From Danxiaibacter sp048498555 (GTDB lineage Bacteria > Bacteroidota > Bacteroidia > Chitinophagales > Chitinophagaceae), in the NCBI GenBank assembly GCA_048498555.1, contig JBEHXT010000002.1:533425-597424 (forward strand): DNA of 64,000 nucleotides. The letters run 5' to 3'. The notes under the pieces are model-generated. The model had not been told where the DNA came from. It made no database searches and saw only the letters and a list, made by a program, of their open reading frames with translations. The translations under genes were made by a program, and so were the position numbers. Below, piece after piece: positions 27,911 to 36,569 of the stretch. Every line of letters begins with the position of its first letter. The stretch's first letter is position 1.

Positions 27911-29071
27911 TTATGCAATTTGCCCAAACGCCTGTTCCAAATCTTTGATAATGTAATCCGCATCTTCAAGGCCACAGTATAATCTCAGCATTCGCTGATC
28001 AGCAGAGCCATTAAAGTTATCCGGTTTAATGCCAGCACAGCGAGGAATGATGAGTGATTCATGTCCGCCCCAGCTTACGGCCATTAGTATGTGTTTGAGT
28101 GATTCGCAAAACTTTTCAATCTCTGCAGAGGTGTAAGATTTAATTACAAATGTGAGCAACCCGCATCCGCCTGTCATCTGGCGCTTTGCCAGGTCGTATT
28201 GCGGGAAGGATTCATCCAGTGGAAAAATAACTTTTTCAACCATCGGATGCGTTTTCAGAAAATCCAGCACTTTTTGAGTGGTTGAAGTAATTCTGTCAAG
28301 GCGCGCTTGCAATGTTCTTAATCCGCGAATCAGCAACCACGCGTTGAACGGTTGAATGCCGCTGCCTATATTGTTGTATTCGCTGTTGAAGATTCGTTTG
28401 ATAATATCGTTGCTACCCGAAAGCACACCTGCAATAACATCGCTATGCCCACCAATATATTTTGTAGCAGACTGCAATACCAGGTCTATCCCTAATTCAA
28501 TCGGCCGTTGATATAAAGGCGTACAAAAGCTGTTATCACAAATCGTAATGATGTTATGTTGTTTTGCTAATTGAGCCACCGCAGCAAGATCCTGCAATTC
28601 GTAGGTCCAGCTGTTGGGGCTTTCCAGGTAAATCAGGGTCGTATTTTCCCTGATCGCTGAAGAAAAATTATTGATATCTGTACCGTCAATATAACTTGTA
28701 CTCACATTGAACCTTGGTAATATTTCATCAAACATTTTCTTTGCCCACGTGTAAGGATTGCGAACGCTAACTATATGGTCACCACTTTTTACATTCGCCA
28801 GTACTGAAGCAAAGATGGCTGCCGATCCGCTGTTAAATACAAGGCAATCTTCCGCACCATCTAATGCCGCCAATTTCTTACGCAATATCTCAACAGTCGG
28901 ATTCAAACCACGACTATACAACCAGGTGGAATACTCATCGTCAAAACTGCTCCGCAAAGCATCTACCGTTTTAAAGGCAAAATTGCTTGTCTGCATAATA
29001 GGCGGTGCAATCGCTCTAAAGTATTCATCCCTGTCTTCAGCGTACTCATTTAAAATGTAAGATATATCCAT
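27911..29071 (-). CDS. Cys/Met-metabolism PLP-dependent enzyme (trans-sulfuration family)
   Basis: A 386-residue enzyme of the cystathionine gamma-synthase/gamma-lyase family. Lys204 in SATKYIGGHSD is the Schiff-base lysine for pyridoxal phosphate and Asp179 in ICDNSF pairs with the ring nitrogen. Family members interconvert cysteine, homocysteine and their activated homoserine esters, or degrade methionine. Which reaction this one performs cannot be told from sequence. The start at 29071 (MDISYILNEY) is chosen because upstream in-frame ATG codons would overlap the permease gene. It lies 55 bases after the amino-acid permease gene on the same strand, suggesting that the pair imports and processes an amino acid, perhaps a sulfur-containing one. 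Confidence 0.88.
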   Translation of the reverse strand: MDISYILNEYAEDRDEYFRAIAPPIMQTSNFAFKTVDALRSSFDDEYSTWLYSRGLNPTVEILRKKLAALDGAEDCLVFNSGSAAIFASVLANVKSGDHIVSVRNPYTWAKKMFDEILPRFNVSTSYIDGTDINNFSSAIRENTTLIYLESPNSWTYELQDLAAVAQLAKQHNIITICDNSFCTPLYQRPIELGIDLVLQSATKYIGGHSDVIAGVLSGSNDIIKRIFNSEYNNIGSGIQPFNAWLLIRGLRTLQARLDRITSTTQKVLDFLKTHPMVEKVIFPLDESFPQYDLAKRQMTGGCGLLTFVIKSYTSAEIEKFCESLKHILMAVSWGGHESLIIPRCAGIKPDNFNGSADQRMLRLYCGLEDADYIIKDLEQAFGQIA

Positions 29072-29126
29072 AACAGCGTTTATTTCAAAATCAAGTAATG
29101 TACAATTTACGATGTAGGAGTTGTCA

Positions 29127-30491
29127 CTAATCATTCGGCACATCGTAGCTATCGTTATCTATTTTTTGCCGCTTTATTTTCTTATGTGTAAGAAAATAGA
29201 TGCCCATAAAAGAGGCAAGCACTATAAGCCCAACAAGCGCTGTACCGGGCGTTTGCATAGCAATATTTATTCCAACAAACGCATAAGCGCAAATAAAAAC
29301 AAGAGGCATTAAAGGGTACAATTTCATTGAATAAATACCTGTGCCGTTCAAATGTTTTGTTTTCTTTCTTATTGAAAAAATGCTTGCCGCTGAGGCCGCC
29401 ATTCCAAAGCAATCAAGAAAAATGGTGAAGTTCAGAATCTCTTCGAATGTCTTGGCAAGAAAAACGATTATAACACAAATCGCCGCAAATGTAGAAAGCG
29501 AGATCACCAGCACATCTTTCTTTTTTGACTTTTGTTGAAAGATCTGCGGCAGTACGCCATCTTCACTCATGGCGAACATTACACGCGGATTGCTCATCAA
29601 TAACACATTTACATACGCAAGTACAGACAGAAACAGCAGCGCGGAAAACGCTGACCCGCCTGACTGGCCAAACATTTTTGCCGCAACAATTGCTGCAATT
29701 TCTTTTTGCGTCTGCAACTGCGTAAAGCCGATCACTTTGTAATAAGAAAGATTTACAAGAAGATATAAACCAATAATAATAGCTATTCCCATAAATATTC
29801 CGCGGGGAATATTTCGCGATGCGTTTTGTACCTCACTGCCAAAATTGATTGTTTGCTGATAACCTCCGTACGTAAAGGAAACTGCTATAAGGCTTGCGCC
29901 AAATGAATGGACCCAAGACGGAAAAGACACATCTGAAGCCGCACTAGCTTCCACTACGGGTGCGTGTATATCAGGCATAAACAGGGCGGCGATCAGCATT
30001 ACGATCATTCCTATTTTTATGATCATCAACACATTTTGCGTTTTGGCACTCATTCGTAACCCCAATAAGTTAACACCATAAAACACCACCACTGCAGAAG
30101 TAGCAATAAGCGCTTTCGTAAGGTCAGTGGCCGGTTCATTAAAGATTACCTGGCTTATGTAACCTGATCCAATCAATGCAACTGCGCCCAGAGATGCCGC
30201 ATTCGATATAAGTATAATACAATTAACAGAAAAGGCGATGGAAGGATGATAGGCATGTGAAAATATACGGTAATAACCACCTGTTACCGGGTAACGGCTA
30301 CCAATCTCTGCGTATGTGAGGGCACCACACAGCGCGATTAGTCCACCGGCAATCCATGCACTGAAATACACTGCCGGGTTAAGGGCATATTGTGCTGATG
30401 TGGCTGCTGTTCTGAAAATTCCCATTCCAATAACCAGCCCCACCACAACCATGGTCAAGTCAAAAAGCGTTAGTTTCTGTTTGGAACTCAT
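29127..30491 (-). CDS. APC-superfamily amino-acid permease
   Basis: A 454-residue protein with about 12 membrane segments. The first helix carries the substrate-binding motif VVGLVIGMGIFRTA (GxGIF of the APC superfamily), and the YAEIGSRYPVTGGYYRIF block follows, as in L-type and basic amino-acid exchangers. Substrate unknown. The start is either ATG 30491 (MSSKQKLTLFD) or 30497; the former is preferred. First gene of a likely two-gene unit with the PLP enzyme. It is divergent from the B12 operon; the 150 bases upstream are mostly CATTTGCACATT words. Confidence 0.88.
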   Translation of the reverse strand: MSSKQKLTLFDLTMVVVGLVIGMGIFRTAATSAQYALNPAVYFSAWIAGGLIALCGALTYAEIGSRYPVTGGYYRIFSHAYHPSIAFSVNCIILISNAASLGAVALIGSGYISQVIFNEPATDLTKALIATSAVVVFYGVNLLGLRMSAKTQNVLMIIKIGMIVMLIAALFMPDIHAPVVEASAASDVSFPSWVHSFGASLIAVSFTYGGYQQTINFGSEVQNASRNIPRGIFMGIAIIIGLYLLVNLSYYKVIGFTQLQTQKEIAAIVAAKMFGQSGGSAFSALLFLSVLAYVNVLLMSNPRVMFAMSEDGVLPQIFQQKSKKKDVLVISLSTFAAICVIIVFLAKTFEEILNFTIFLDCFGMAASAASIFSIRKKTKHLNGTGIYSMKLYPLMPLVFICAYAFVGINIAMQTPGTALVGLIVLASFMGIYFLTHKKIKRQKIDNDSYDVPND

Positions 30492-30493
30492 AA

Positions 30494-30640
30494 ACAAATG
30501 TGCTAATGTGCAAATTAGCGAATGTGCAAATTAAAAAATGTGTAGTTGTAAAAATGTTCGCTGTGAAAATGAGAAAAAGGAGACGATGTCAATCCATTCG
30601 CACATTTGCACACCTGCACATTTGCCCATTCACACATTTC
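30494..30640. repeat. Dense CATTTGCACATT/AATGTGCAAATT word repeats
   Basis: Between the permease gene and the B12 operon promoter the sequence runs aaatgtgctaatgtgcaaat, tagcgaatgtgcaaatt, and then in opposite sense cattcgcacatttgcacacc, gcacatttgcccattcacac. The arms can pair. The last copy supplies the TTTG of the B12 operon promoter. Confidence 0.65.
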
Positions 30641-30651
30641 CCTTACTTTTG
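30621..30651 (+). promoter_or_regulatory. Bacteroidota-type promoter of the B12 operon
   Basis: TTTG at 30621-30624, then 19 bases, then TACTTTTG at 30644-30651, matching the -33/-7 consensus exactly. Transcription would start a few bases later, right at the 5' edge of the cobalamin riboswitch. Confidence 0.82.
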
Positions 30652-30657
30652 CCGCGG

Positions 30658-30840
30658 ATTTGGTTGGCGCACGCGCCATTAAAAGGGAAGTCCGGTGTAA
30701 GTCCGGCGCTATCCCCGTAGCTGTAAGCTTTATGAGCAGGATGCGAAACATCCTTACTCAATATCTGAATCTTCATACCACTGTGTTTTAACGGGAAGGT
30801 GTTCAGATGTAAGCGAGCCAGAAGACCTGCCAAACACCAC
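30658..30840 (+). promoter_or_regulatory. Cobalamin riboswitch upstream of the B12 uptake and salvage operon
   Basis: In order: CCATTAAAAGGGAAGTCCGG, TGTAAGTCCGGCGCTATCCC, CGTAGCTGTAAGC, an internal hairpin (GGATGCGAAACATCC), a variable arm, and the B12 box GCGAGCCAGAAGACCTGCC. All conserved elements of the adenosylcobalamin aptamer are present. It starts within ten bases of the predicted transcription start. The TonB receptor gene begins about 180-220 bases later. Riboswitch control of btuB is the textbook case; that it acts as an OFF switch here is inferred. Confidence 0.96.
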
Positions 30841-30954
30841 TCATACAATCGCTGGGCTTTCGGGTGAAAAGACGGAGATGCAAATTTGCAGCTTTCTTAT
30901 GCTTCTGCATTTGTTGTGCTCCGGCTATTCTCAGCTTTTGTAAATAAGTAACTG

Positions 30955-31004
30955 AATGTTATTGGGACAGAGCCATCACCCGTGGCCATAAACTCAATAA
31001 CATT
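30955..31004 (+). promoter_or_regulatory. Hairpin between aptamer and receptor start: candidate expression platform
   Basis: A perfect ten-base stem (AATGTTATTG at 30955-30964 with CAATAACATT at 30995-31004) encloses a smaller GCCA/TGGC hairpin. It ends 15 bases before the first possible start codon. No T tract follows, so control of translation is more likely than termination. Confidence 0.55.
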
Positions 31005-31019
31005 ATACCTGTCTATATT

Positions 31020-33077
31020 TTGAGATCAAGGCTTTATTCATATTGTATCCGTGGTTTTGTTGTGAAGCGTTCGTCTTCTAACATACAGCAACTATTATTT
31101 ACAGTTCTGTTTTCTTTTTTATCATTCTTTAGTAATGCACAAAAAGATAGCGTTCATCAATTGCAACAAGTAAACGTTAATGCACAAATATTACCTGTTT
31201 CAGGCAAGTCAACCGTTCCTGTTCAGCAATTAAAAAAGGAAAACCTGGCGAGAATGAACAGCACTTCCGTTGCGGATGCAGTAAAATATTTTCCAGGCGT
31301 GTTGGTGAAAGACTATGGAGGAATTGGGGGATTGAAAACAATCTCTGTGAGAAGCCTCGGCGCAAACCATACAGGCGTAGTGTATGATGGCATTATGTTG
31401 AGCGAAGCACAAGCGGGGCAAATTGACCTGGGCAAATTTTCCCTTCAAAATATTGAGGAGATAACACTCTATATACCACAGTCAACCAGCACCTGTCAGC
31501 CTGCACGAAATTACAGCACGGCATCTGTATTTGACGTCATATCACTCAGGCCTCCATTTGTGAATAATCACTCGGCAAACGGATCAGTTAGCATTAAAAC
31601 GGGTTCTTTTGGTTTATTTAATCCGTCTGCCAACGTTAATTACAAATGGAGTAAACACATTGTCAGTACGCTGAACACTGAATGGCAACAGGCCAACGGC
31701 GAATATCCTTACACATTGAACAACGGTGACTCGACCAAAAAGACTAATCGGACAAATTCAGATATCAAGGCATTAAGGCTTGAACTCAACAACAGGTTTT
31801 CAATAAGCGATAGTAACACTATACAACTAAAAGCATATTATTATAATTCAGACAGAGGGCTTCCCGGCGCAGTGATTCTTTACAATCCTATCTCCACTCA
31901 AAGACTGTGGGACAAACAATTTTTTGTTCAATCAAGCTGGGAAAAGTCGTTTAGTGCAAAAAGCAAATTGCTTGTGAATGCCAAATATACTGACTCATAC
32001 AACCGCTATCTGAACCCGGAATATTTGAATGCAGAACACAAAATTGACAACACATACAAACAAAAAGAAGCTTACGTCTCAGGCGCTTATTCATACCAAT
32101 TGCTTCGCTACCTTAACCTGTCATACTCAAGTGATGCACTTCTGAACACGCTTAAAACGAACATTGAAGATTTTGCAACCCCAACACGTTACACTTTCTT
32201 CAATAATGTAGCATTAAAACTCAACTGGGATAAACTGATTATTCAAGCCAATGCACTTAGCACTATCGTTTCAAATGAGGTTAAGAGCGGCCCTAAGCCT
32301 GCCAACTATAACAAAATTACGCCAGCAATATCTGTGTCATATCAACCTTTTGGCAGAATACCTGTAAGAGCCCGCTTCTTTTATAAGGATATTTTCAGAA
32401 TGCCTACTTTCAATGATCTCTATTATACCAACATTGGCAACACTAATCTGCGGCCGGAGTTTGCCAAACAATACAATCTCGGACTAACCTGGCAACAAAA
32501 CTTTAGTGCATTTATTCTGAAAGCGGTTTCTATAACAACAGACGGCTACTATAATAATGTTCGTGACAAGATTGTTGCTGTACCTGGCCAAAATCTTTTT
32601 CAATGGACGATGATCAACTTTGGCAAAGTAGAAATCAAAGGCCTCGACGCTGGTGTACAATTGTTTTTTAAGCCGTTACATGAATGGAGATTTTCAATCA
32701 GAGGAAATTACACCTATCAACAAGCTTTAGACAAAACAGATCCCACTACGGCATTGTACAATAGTCAGTTGCCATATACACCGAAGCATTCAGGTTCTGG
32801 CAATATAGGAATTGACTACAAAGCTTTTTCATTTAGCTATAATATTTTGGTTTCGGGGAGCAGGTATAGATTGGGTGAAAATATTCCTTACAACTATTTG
32901 CCATCATGGGTTACACAAGATGCCACGGCGTCTTACACGATAGATGCCAGACGTTCTGGCCTTTGGAAAATTACAACGGAAGTCAACAATATTTTCAATA
33001 AACAATACGACATAATAAAATACTATCCAATGCCTGGGATCTCTTACAGAGTTGGATTAAACTTTACATTAAATTAA
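31020..33077 (+). CDS. btuB: TonB-dependent outer-membrane receptor for corrinoids (BtuB-like)
   Basis: A receptor of up to 685 residues. After a signal peptide ending SFFSNAQ there is a plug domain (ADAVKYFPGVLVKDYGGIGG, ISVRSLGANHTGVVYDG), then a 22-strand-type barrel ending in GLNFTLN. There is no carboxypeptidase-like N-terminal extension, which sets it apart from SusC-type glycan receptors. Its place directly after a cobalamin riboswitch and ahead of cob genes assigns the substrate as B12 or related corrinoids. The start is uncertain: TTG at 31020, or GTG at 31062 (VKRSSSNIQQLLFTVLF), which gives a more usual signal peptide. First gene of the operon. Confidence 0.93.
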   Translation: MRSRLYSYCIRGFVVKRSSSNIQQLLFTVLFSFLSFFSNAQKDSVHQLQQVNVNAQILPVSGKSTVPVQQLKKENLARMNSTSVADAVKYFPGVLVKDYGGIGGLKTISVRSLGANHTGVVYDGIMLSEAQAGQIDLGKFSLQNIEEITLYIPQSTSTCQPARNYSTASVFDVISLRPPFVNNHSANGSVSIKTGSFGLFNPSANVNYKWSKHIVSTLNTEWQQANGEYPYTLNNGDSTKKTNRTNSDIKALRLELNNRFSISDSNTIQLKAYYYNSDRGLPGAVILYNPISTQRLWDKQFFVQSSWEKSFSAKSKLLVNAKYTDSYNRYLNPEYLNAEHKIDNTYKQKEAYVSGAYSYQLLRYLNLSYSSDALLNTLKTNIEDFATPTRYTFFNNVALKLNWDKLIIQANALSTIVSNEVKSGPKPANYNKITPAISVSYQPFGRIPVRARFFYKDIFRMPTFNDLYYTNIGNTNLRPEFAKQYNLGLTWQQNFSAFILKAVSITTDGYYNNVRDKIVAVPGQNLFQWTMINFGKVEIKGLDAGVQLFFKPLHEWRFSIRGNYTYQQALDKTDPTTALYNSQLPYTPKHSGSGNIGIDYKAFSFSYNILVSGSRYRLGENIPYNYLPSWVTQDATASYTIDARRSGLWKITTEVNNIFNKQYDIIKYYPMPGISYRVGLNFTLN

Positions 33078-33088
33078 AAAAACAGATC

Positions 33089-34162
33089 ATGACGAACAAG
33101 AATGTTTTGAAGTGCGTGACAGCAATTGCATTATTTTTTGGAGCTTGTAGCAAAGATAATAACGGGCCGTCTCAGCCGCCGGTTCAACCTGCAAACGGAC
33201 TATATATATTGGACGAAGGCGCCTTTAATACCAACACGGCTATGGTAACTTACTATGATTTTGCAACAAACAAAGCATCGGATGATATTTTCAGACAAGA
33301 AAACAACATTGGCCTCGGAGATGTTGCCAACGATATGATAATATATGGAGCTAAAATGTATGTCGTTGTAAATAACAGCAATAAGGTTGTTATTACAGAC
33401 GCCAAAACAGTAAAAGTAGCAGGCAGTGTTACCATCAAGCAGCCTCGTTATGCAGTCGGCTATCAAAATAAAGTGCTTGTAACATCATGGGAAGGAAATG
33501 TTACAGTTATTGACACCACCTCGTTACAAATTGAAAAGACTATTGCTGTTGGCAAAAATCCTGAAGGCCTGGCAATTGTCGGAACTAATCTTTATGTAGC
33601 TAACTCCGGCGCTCTCAGTTATCCAACTTATGACAACTCTGTATCAGTTGTTGATCTGAATACCATGCAGGAATCAAAAAAAATCACAGTGGGGGTTGAC
33701 CCACAGAAGGTTTTAGTCAATTCCGAAGGAAACGTTTACGTAACTACTTATGGAGTCTCGGCAGCTAATCCTTCCAAAATTTATGTGATAGACTCAAAGA
33801 CTAATAGCTTAAAAGATTCGATCAACTCACCTTCTTCAGGCATCACTATATTTAATGATGTATTGTACAGCTTTTTCATCGAGTACGATGCGAGCTTCAT
33901 GAACATTAAAAGTATTACTTATCCGGTTATAGATACTAAAACAAAAACTATCACCAAGGCTAATTTTATTTCTGACGGAACGAATGTTATCTATCCCTAT
34001 GGCATCAACGTCGACGAAAACAATGGTGATGTCTATATCACTGATGTGAAGGATTTTGTGAGCACCGGAGATGTATTTAGCTTCGACAAATCAGGCAAAT
34101 TAAAATTCAAATTTTCAGTCACGCCTGGTGTAGGGCCCAAGAAGGTGTTATTTATTAGGTAA
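33089..34162 (+). CDS. Surface lipoprotein beta-propeller, BtuG-like
   Basis: A 357-residue protein with a lipobox at Cys20 (ALFFGAC) and a YncE-like seven-blade propeller made of repeated units such as VTVIDTTSLQIEKTIAVGKN and VSVVDLNTMQESKKITVGVD. In Bacteroides thetaiotaomicron the lipoprotein propeller BtuG caps BtuB on the cell surface and captures B12 with very high affinity. Position (12 bases after the BtuB-like gene, under a cobalamin riboswitch), fold and lipidation all fit that role, so BtuG function is the best inference, although I cannot confirm the binding residues. Likely co-transcribed and co-translated in step with the receptor. Confidence 0.85.
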   Translation: MTNKNVLKCVTAIALFFGACSKDNNGPSQPPVQPANGLYILDEGAFNTNTAMVTYYDFATNKASDDIFRQENNIGLGDVANDMIIYGAKMYVVVNNSNKVVITDAKTVKVAGSVTIKQPRYAVGYQNKVLVTSWEGNVTVIDTTSLQIEKTIAVGKNPEGLAIVGTNLYVANSGALSYPTYDNSVSVVDLNTMQESKKITVGVDPQKVLVNSEGNVYVTTYGVSAANPSKIYVIDSKTNSLKDSINSPSSGITIFNDVLYSFFIEYDASFMNIKSITYPVIDTKTKTITKANFISDGTNVIYPYGINVDENNGDVYITDVKDFVSTGDVFSFDKSGKLKFKFSVTPGVGPKKVLFIR

Positions 34163-34199
34163 TCAACAACAGAAATTCAGTCTTTTAAAATCATAAGTT

Positions 34200-34778
34200 A
34201 TGTCAATTCCCAAATTCAATCCACGCACAACGTTACTATTACTGATCATTTGTTTTGTGGCTGTGTTACGTTTATCCACTAACATGACGAAGGAGTTAAG
34301 CCCACTGGTTATGTATTCACCACTCGGAGCAATGGCCTTGTTTGGTGGCGCTTATTTCAAAGGCAACATAAAGCCATTTGCGTTTCCTTTATTAGCGTTA
34401 TTTATCAGTGATCTTGTTTTATCGTTTACTGTATTTTCTGAATTCAGATCAGGTTTGTTGTATGGTGGCTGGTACTGGGTGTATGGATCTTTTGCATTAA
34501 TGACTATCGCCGGCAAACTCCTTATTAAAGACGTAAACATCAAAAGTATTTTAACTGCTACGTTGGTAACGGTGTTGATTCACTGGTTGGTTTCTGACTT
34601 AGGCGCAGCACTATCTCAAAACGGCTTTGCAAACATCATGACAACCTATCAGTTACGTCTTGTCACTGCAATTCCTTACGAATTAAGATTTCTTTCATCC
34701 ACCATCATTTATAGTGGAATTATGTTTGGCAGCTTTGAATTACTGAAGAACAGAGTTGTGGCACCTGAAGCAAGATAA
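34200..34778 (+). CDS. DUF6580-like integral membrane protein, candidate corrinoid permease
   Basis: A 192-residue protein with about five or six membrane segments: residues of about 10-28, 38-53, 58-78, 88-108, 115-135 and 165-185. It contains YSPLGAMALFGGAYF and WYWVYGSFALMTI. Size and layout resemble ECF-transporter substrate-binding (S) components. It starts 37 bases after the BtuG-like gene inside the riboswitch-controlled operon, which otherwise lacks a BtuC permease and BtuD ATPase. The inference is that it helps corrinoids cross the inner membrane, as the unrelated solitary B12 transporter BtuM does; a structural role is the alternative. Confidence 0.75.
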   Translation: MSIPKFNPRTTLLLLIICFVAVLRLSTNMTKELSPLVMYSPLGAMALFGGAYFKGNIKPFAFPLLALFISDLVLSFTVFSEFRSGLLYGGWYWVYGSFALMTIAGKLLIKDVNIKSILTATLVTVLIHWLVSDLGAALSQNGFANIMTTYQLRLVTAIPYELRFLSSTIIYSGIMFGSFELLKNRVVAPEAR

Positions 34779-34782
34779 ATGT

Positions 34783-34990
34783 GCGAATTAGAAAATGTGC
34801 GGATGTGCGAATGTGAAGCTAAATACAAGCACAAATGAATAAAGTTTAATAGTTCCTGCGAAGCTACTTACTGCTTCGCATGAACTATTTAAGAGATAAT
34901 CTTCCCTTCAAATGATCTCAAGTTCTAAGCTCTGGGCTTTGTGCTTTAAGCTTTGCTTTCAACTTATAACGTTCAACGTAAAACTTATAA
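34783..34990. repeat. Word-repeat spacer inside the B12 operon
   Basis: The spacer runs aatgtgcgaattagaaaatg, gcggatgtgcgaatgtgaag, then a TGCGAAGC...GCTTCGCA hairpin at about 34857-34882, then ctaagctctgggctttgtgc and aacttataacgttcaacgta words. No gene is seen. It is the longest gap in the operon and may alter downstream expression. Confidence 0.55.
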
Positions 34991-34995
34991 CTTCT

Positions 34996-35934
34996 ATGGT
35001 TGCCTGTTCCTTTCTCCCCGCTGTTACACAAATGATCTATGATATGAACCTGCAGCACTTGTTGCACGGTGTAACATTTGAATGTCCATCGATAGCATTA
35101 AAAGAAAAACACAGAGTAGTCAGATATGTGCTTGAAGGCAATACTTATTCAAGTATTGAGATAGACCGCATTTTTTCCGCAAGCAAGGCACAGGGAAAAA
35201 GCCTTTATTATGTTGATGAAGATCTGCTTCGACAAATTCAACCGGATATAATTTTTACCCAGGATGTTTGTGAAGTGTGCCAGATAGATACAGCTTGTAC
35301 AGCTGCGGCCGTTGCTAAACTTGACAAACAGCCGTTGTTGATCCCGATAACGCCTCAAACGCTGGATGATGTTTACCAGACCGCCATCACAATTGCTTCA
35401 GCGTTAGGACACGAGGAAGCTGCATACAATTACCTTGCAGCACTTCAGAAAAAAACCGACAACATCCTTGACACGCTGCGCCAGCACAGAATGCCTTTGA
35501 AACGTGTAATGCTGATGGAATGGATTGAACCCGTTTACAATTGCGGGCACTGGATTCCTTACCAGATTGCCCAGGCTGGAGGTATTGATATGCTTAGCAA
35601 CCCCGCAGGAGATTCTATCGTAACACAATGGGATAAAATTGTAAAATACAATCCTGAAGTTTTGGTAATTGCACCATGCGGATTTACCGTTCAACGCACT
35701 TTAGAGGAAATGCATTTGCTTACCAACAAGCAAGAATGGCAACATTTGCAAGCTGTAAAAAACAACCTGGTATACATTGCTGATTTCGATTTGTTTACCC
35801 AACCAAGCGCATCTACACTTGTAGATGGAGTTGAATTACTTTCCTGCATGTTTCATCCAGGGCTGTTTCAAGCCCCGGAATCATTAAAGCACAAATTTGT
35901 GCAGCTCAATCAACACGCATATGCCGGCGTATGA
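34996..35934 (+). CDS. Cobalamin-binding protein, BtuF-like, without signal peptide
   Basis: A 312-residue protein of the BtuF/TroA-like helical-backbone fold: VACSFLPAVTQMIYDMNLQ at the start, PDIIFTQDVCEVCQ, VMLMEWIEPVYNCGHWIPY, LVIAPCGFTVQRTLEEM, and LVDGVELLSCMFHP at the end. These blocks belong to the cobalamin-binding branch that, unlike periplasmic BtuF, commonly lacks an export signal. An upstream in-frame start at 34912 would add 28 residues encoded by low-complexity repeats and is rejected. With no BtuCD nearby, a cytosolic corrinoid-handling role is plausible. It precedes cobU in the same operon. Confidence 0.85.
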   Translation: MVACSFLPAVTQMIYDMNLQHLLHGVTFECPSIALKEKHRVVRYVLEGNTYSSIEIDRIFSASKAQGKSLYYVDEDLLRQIQPDIIFTQDVCEVCQIDTACTAAAVAKLDKQPLLIPITPQTLDDVYQTAITIASALGHEEAAYNYLAALQKKTDNILDTLRQHRMPLKRVMLMEWIEPVYNCGHWIPYQIAQAGGIDMLSNPAGDSIVTQWDKIVKYNPEVLVIAPCGFTVQRTLEEMHLLTNKQEWQHLQAVKNNLVYIADFDLFTQPSASTLVDGVELLSCMFHPGLFQAPESLKHKFVQLNQHAYAGV

Positions 35935-36016
35935 ACACAACGGCGGCTACGCAACGCTTTACATATAAATGCGTGAACGTTCAAGCATTTGCTACAGTAT
36001 CAAAAAAGAATACACA

Positions 36017-36523
36017 ATGATTTATTTAATTACAGGCGGTGCGCGCAGCGGAAAAAGCAGATACGCACAAAATGAAGCGCTTGCATTGTCTGACAATCCC
36101 ATTTATATTGCCACATCCGATGTGGCTGATGACGAATTTAAACAACGGGTAGCAAGGCATAAAGAAGACCGGGATGAAAGATGGACGACATTGGAAGAGC
36201 CGTTATATGTGAGCAAACTCCCCGTAGCTGAACGCATTGCGGTGGTGGATTGTGTTACATTATGGCTTACTAATTTTTTCTTTCAATACAAACAAGATGT
36301 TCAGGCGAGCCTTGATGCATTGACGAAAGAAATAGATGAACTGGCTATGTATCCGGGAACATTTCTTATTGTAAGCAACGAGCTTGGTATGGGCCTGCAC
36401 GCTGATACGGAAATGGGCAGAAAGTTCGTCGATTTACAAGGCTGGGCAAATCAATATATTGCAGGCAAAGCAACCAAAGTTGTTTTCATGGTTTCAGGTA
36501 TTCCTGTTTCTGTTAAGGGTTAA
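36017..36523 (+). CDS. cobU: Adenosylcobinamide kinase / adenosylcobinamide-phosphate guanylyltransferase
   Basis: A 168-residue bifunctional enzyme that phosphorylates adenosylcobinamide and then attaches GMP, giving adenosylcobinamide-GDP for CobS. The P-loop is GGARSGKS at residues 7-14, the guanylylated histidine is His48 in RHKEDR, and VDCVTLWLTN is the family block. Length fits CobU (about 180). The start at 36017 (MIYLITGG) is preferred to an in-frame ATG at 35969, because P-loop enzymes of this family begin right at the first beta strand. It opens the nucleotide-loop assembly part of the operon and lies 46 bases ahead of cobT. Confidence 0.95.
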   Translation: MIYLITGGARSGKSRYAQNEALALSDNPIYIATSDVADDEFKQRVARHKEDRDERWTTLEEPLYVSKLPVAERIAVVDCVTLWLTNFFFQYKQDVQASLDALTKEIDELAMYPGTFLIVSNELGMGLHADTEMGRKFVDLQGWANQYIAGKATKVVFMVSGIPVSVKG

Positions 36524-36569
36524 GCCGCTAGCAACTGCGTCTGCATTCCGCTTTAAAATATTAACACAA

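Noticed and set aside
36384..36569. N-terminal extension of cobT starting inside cobU
   Set aside because: The extra residues overlap cobU in another frame and do not match the family; 36570 gives the canonical N-terminus.
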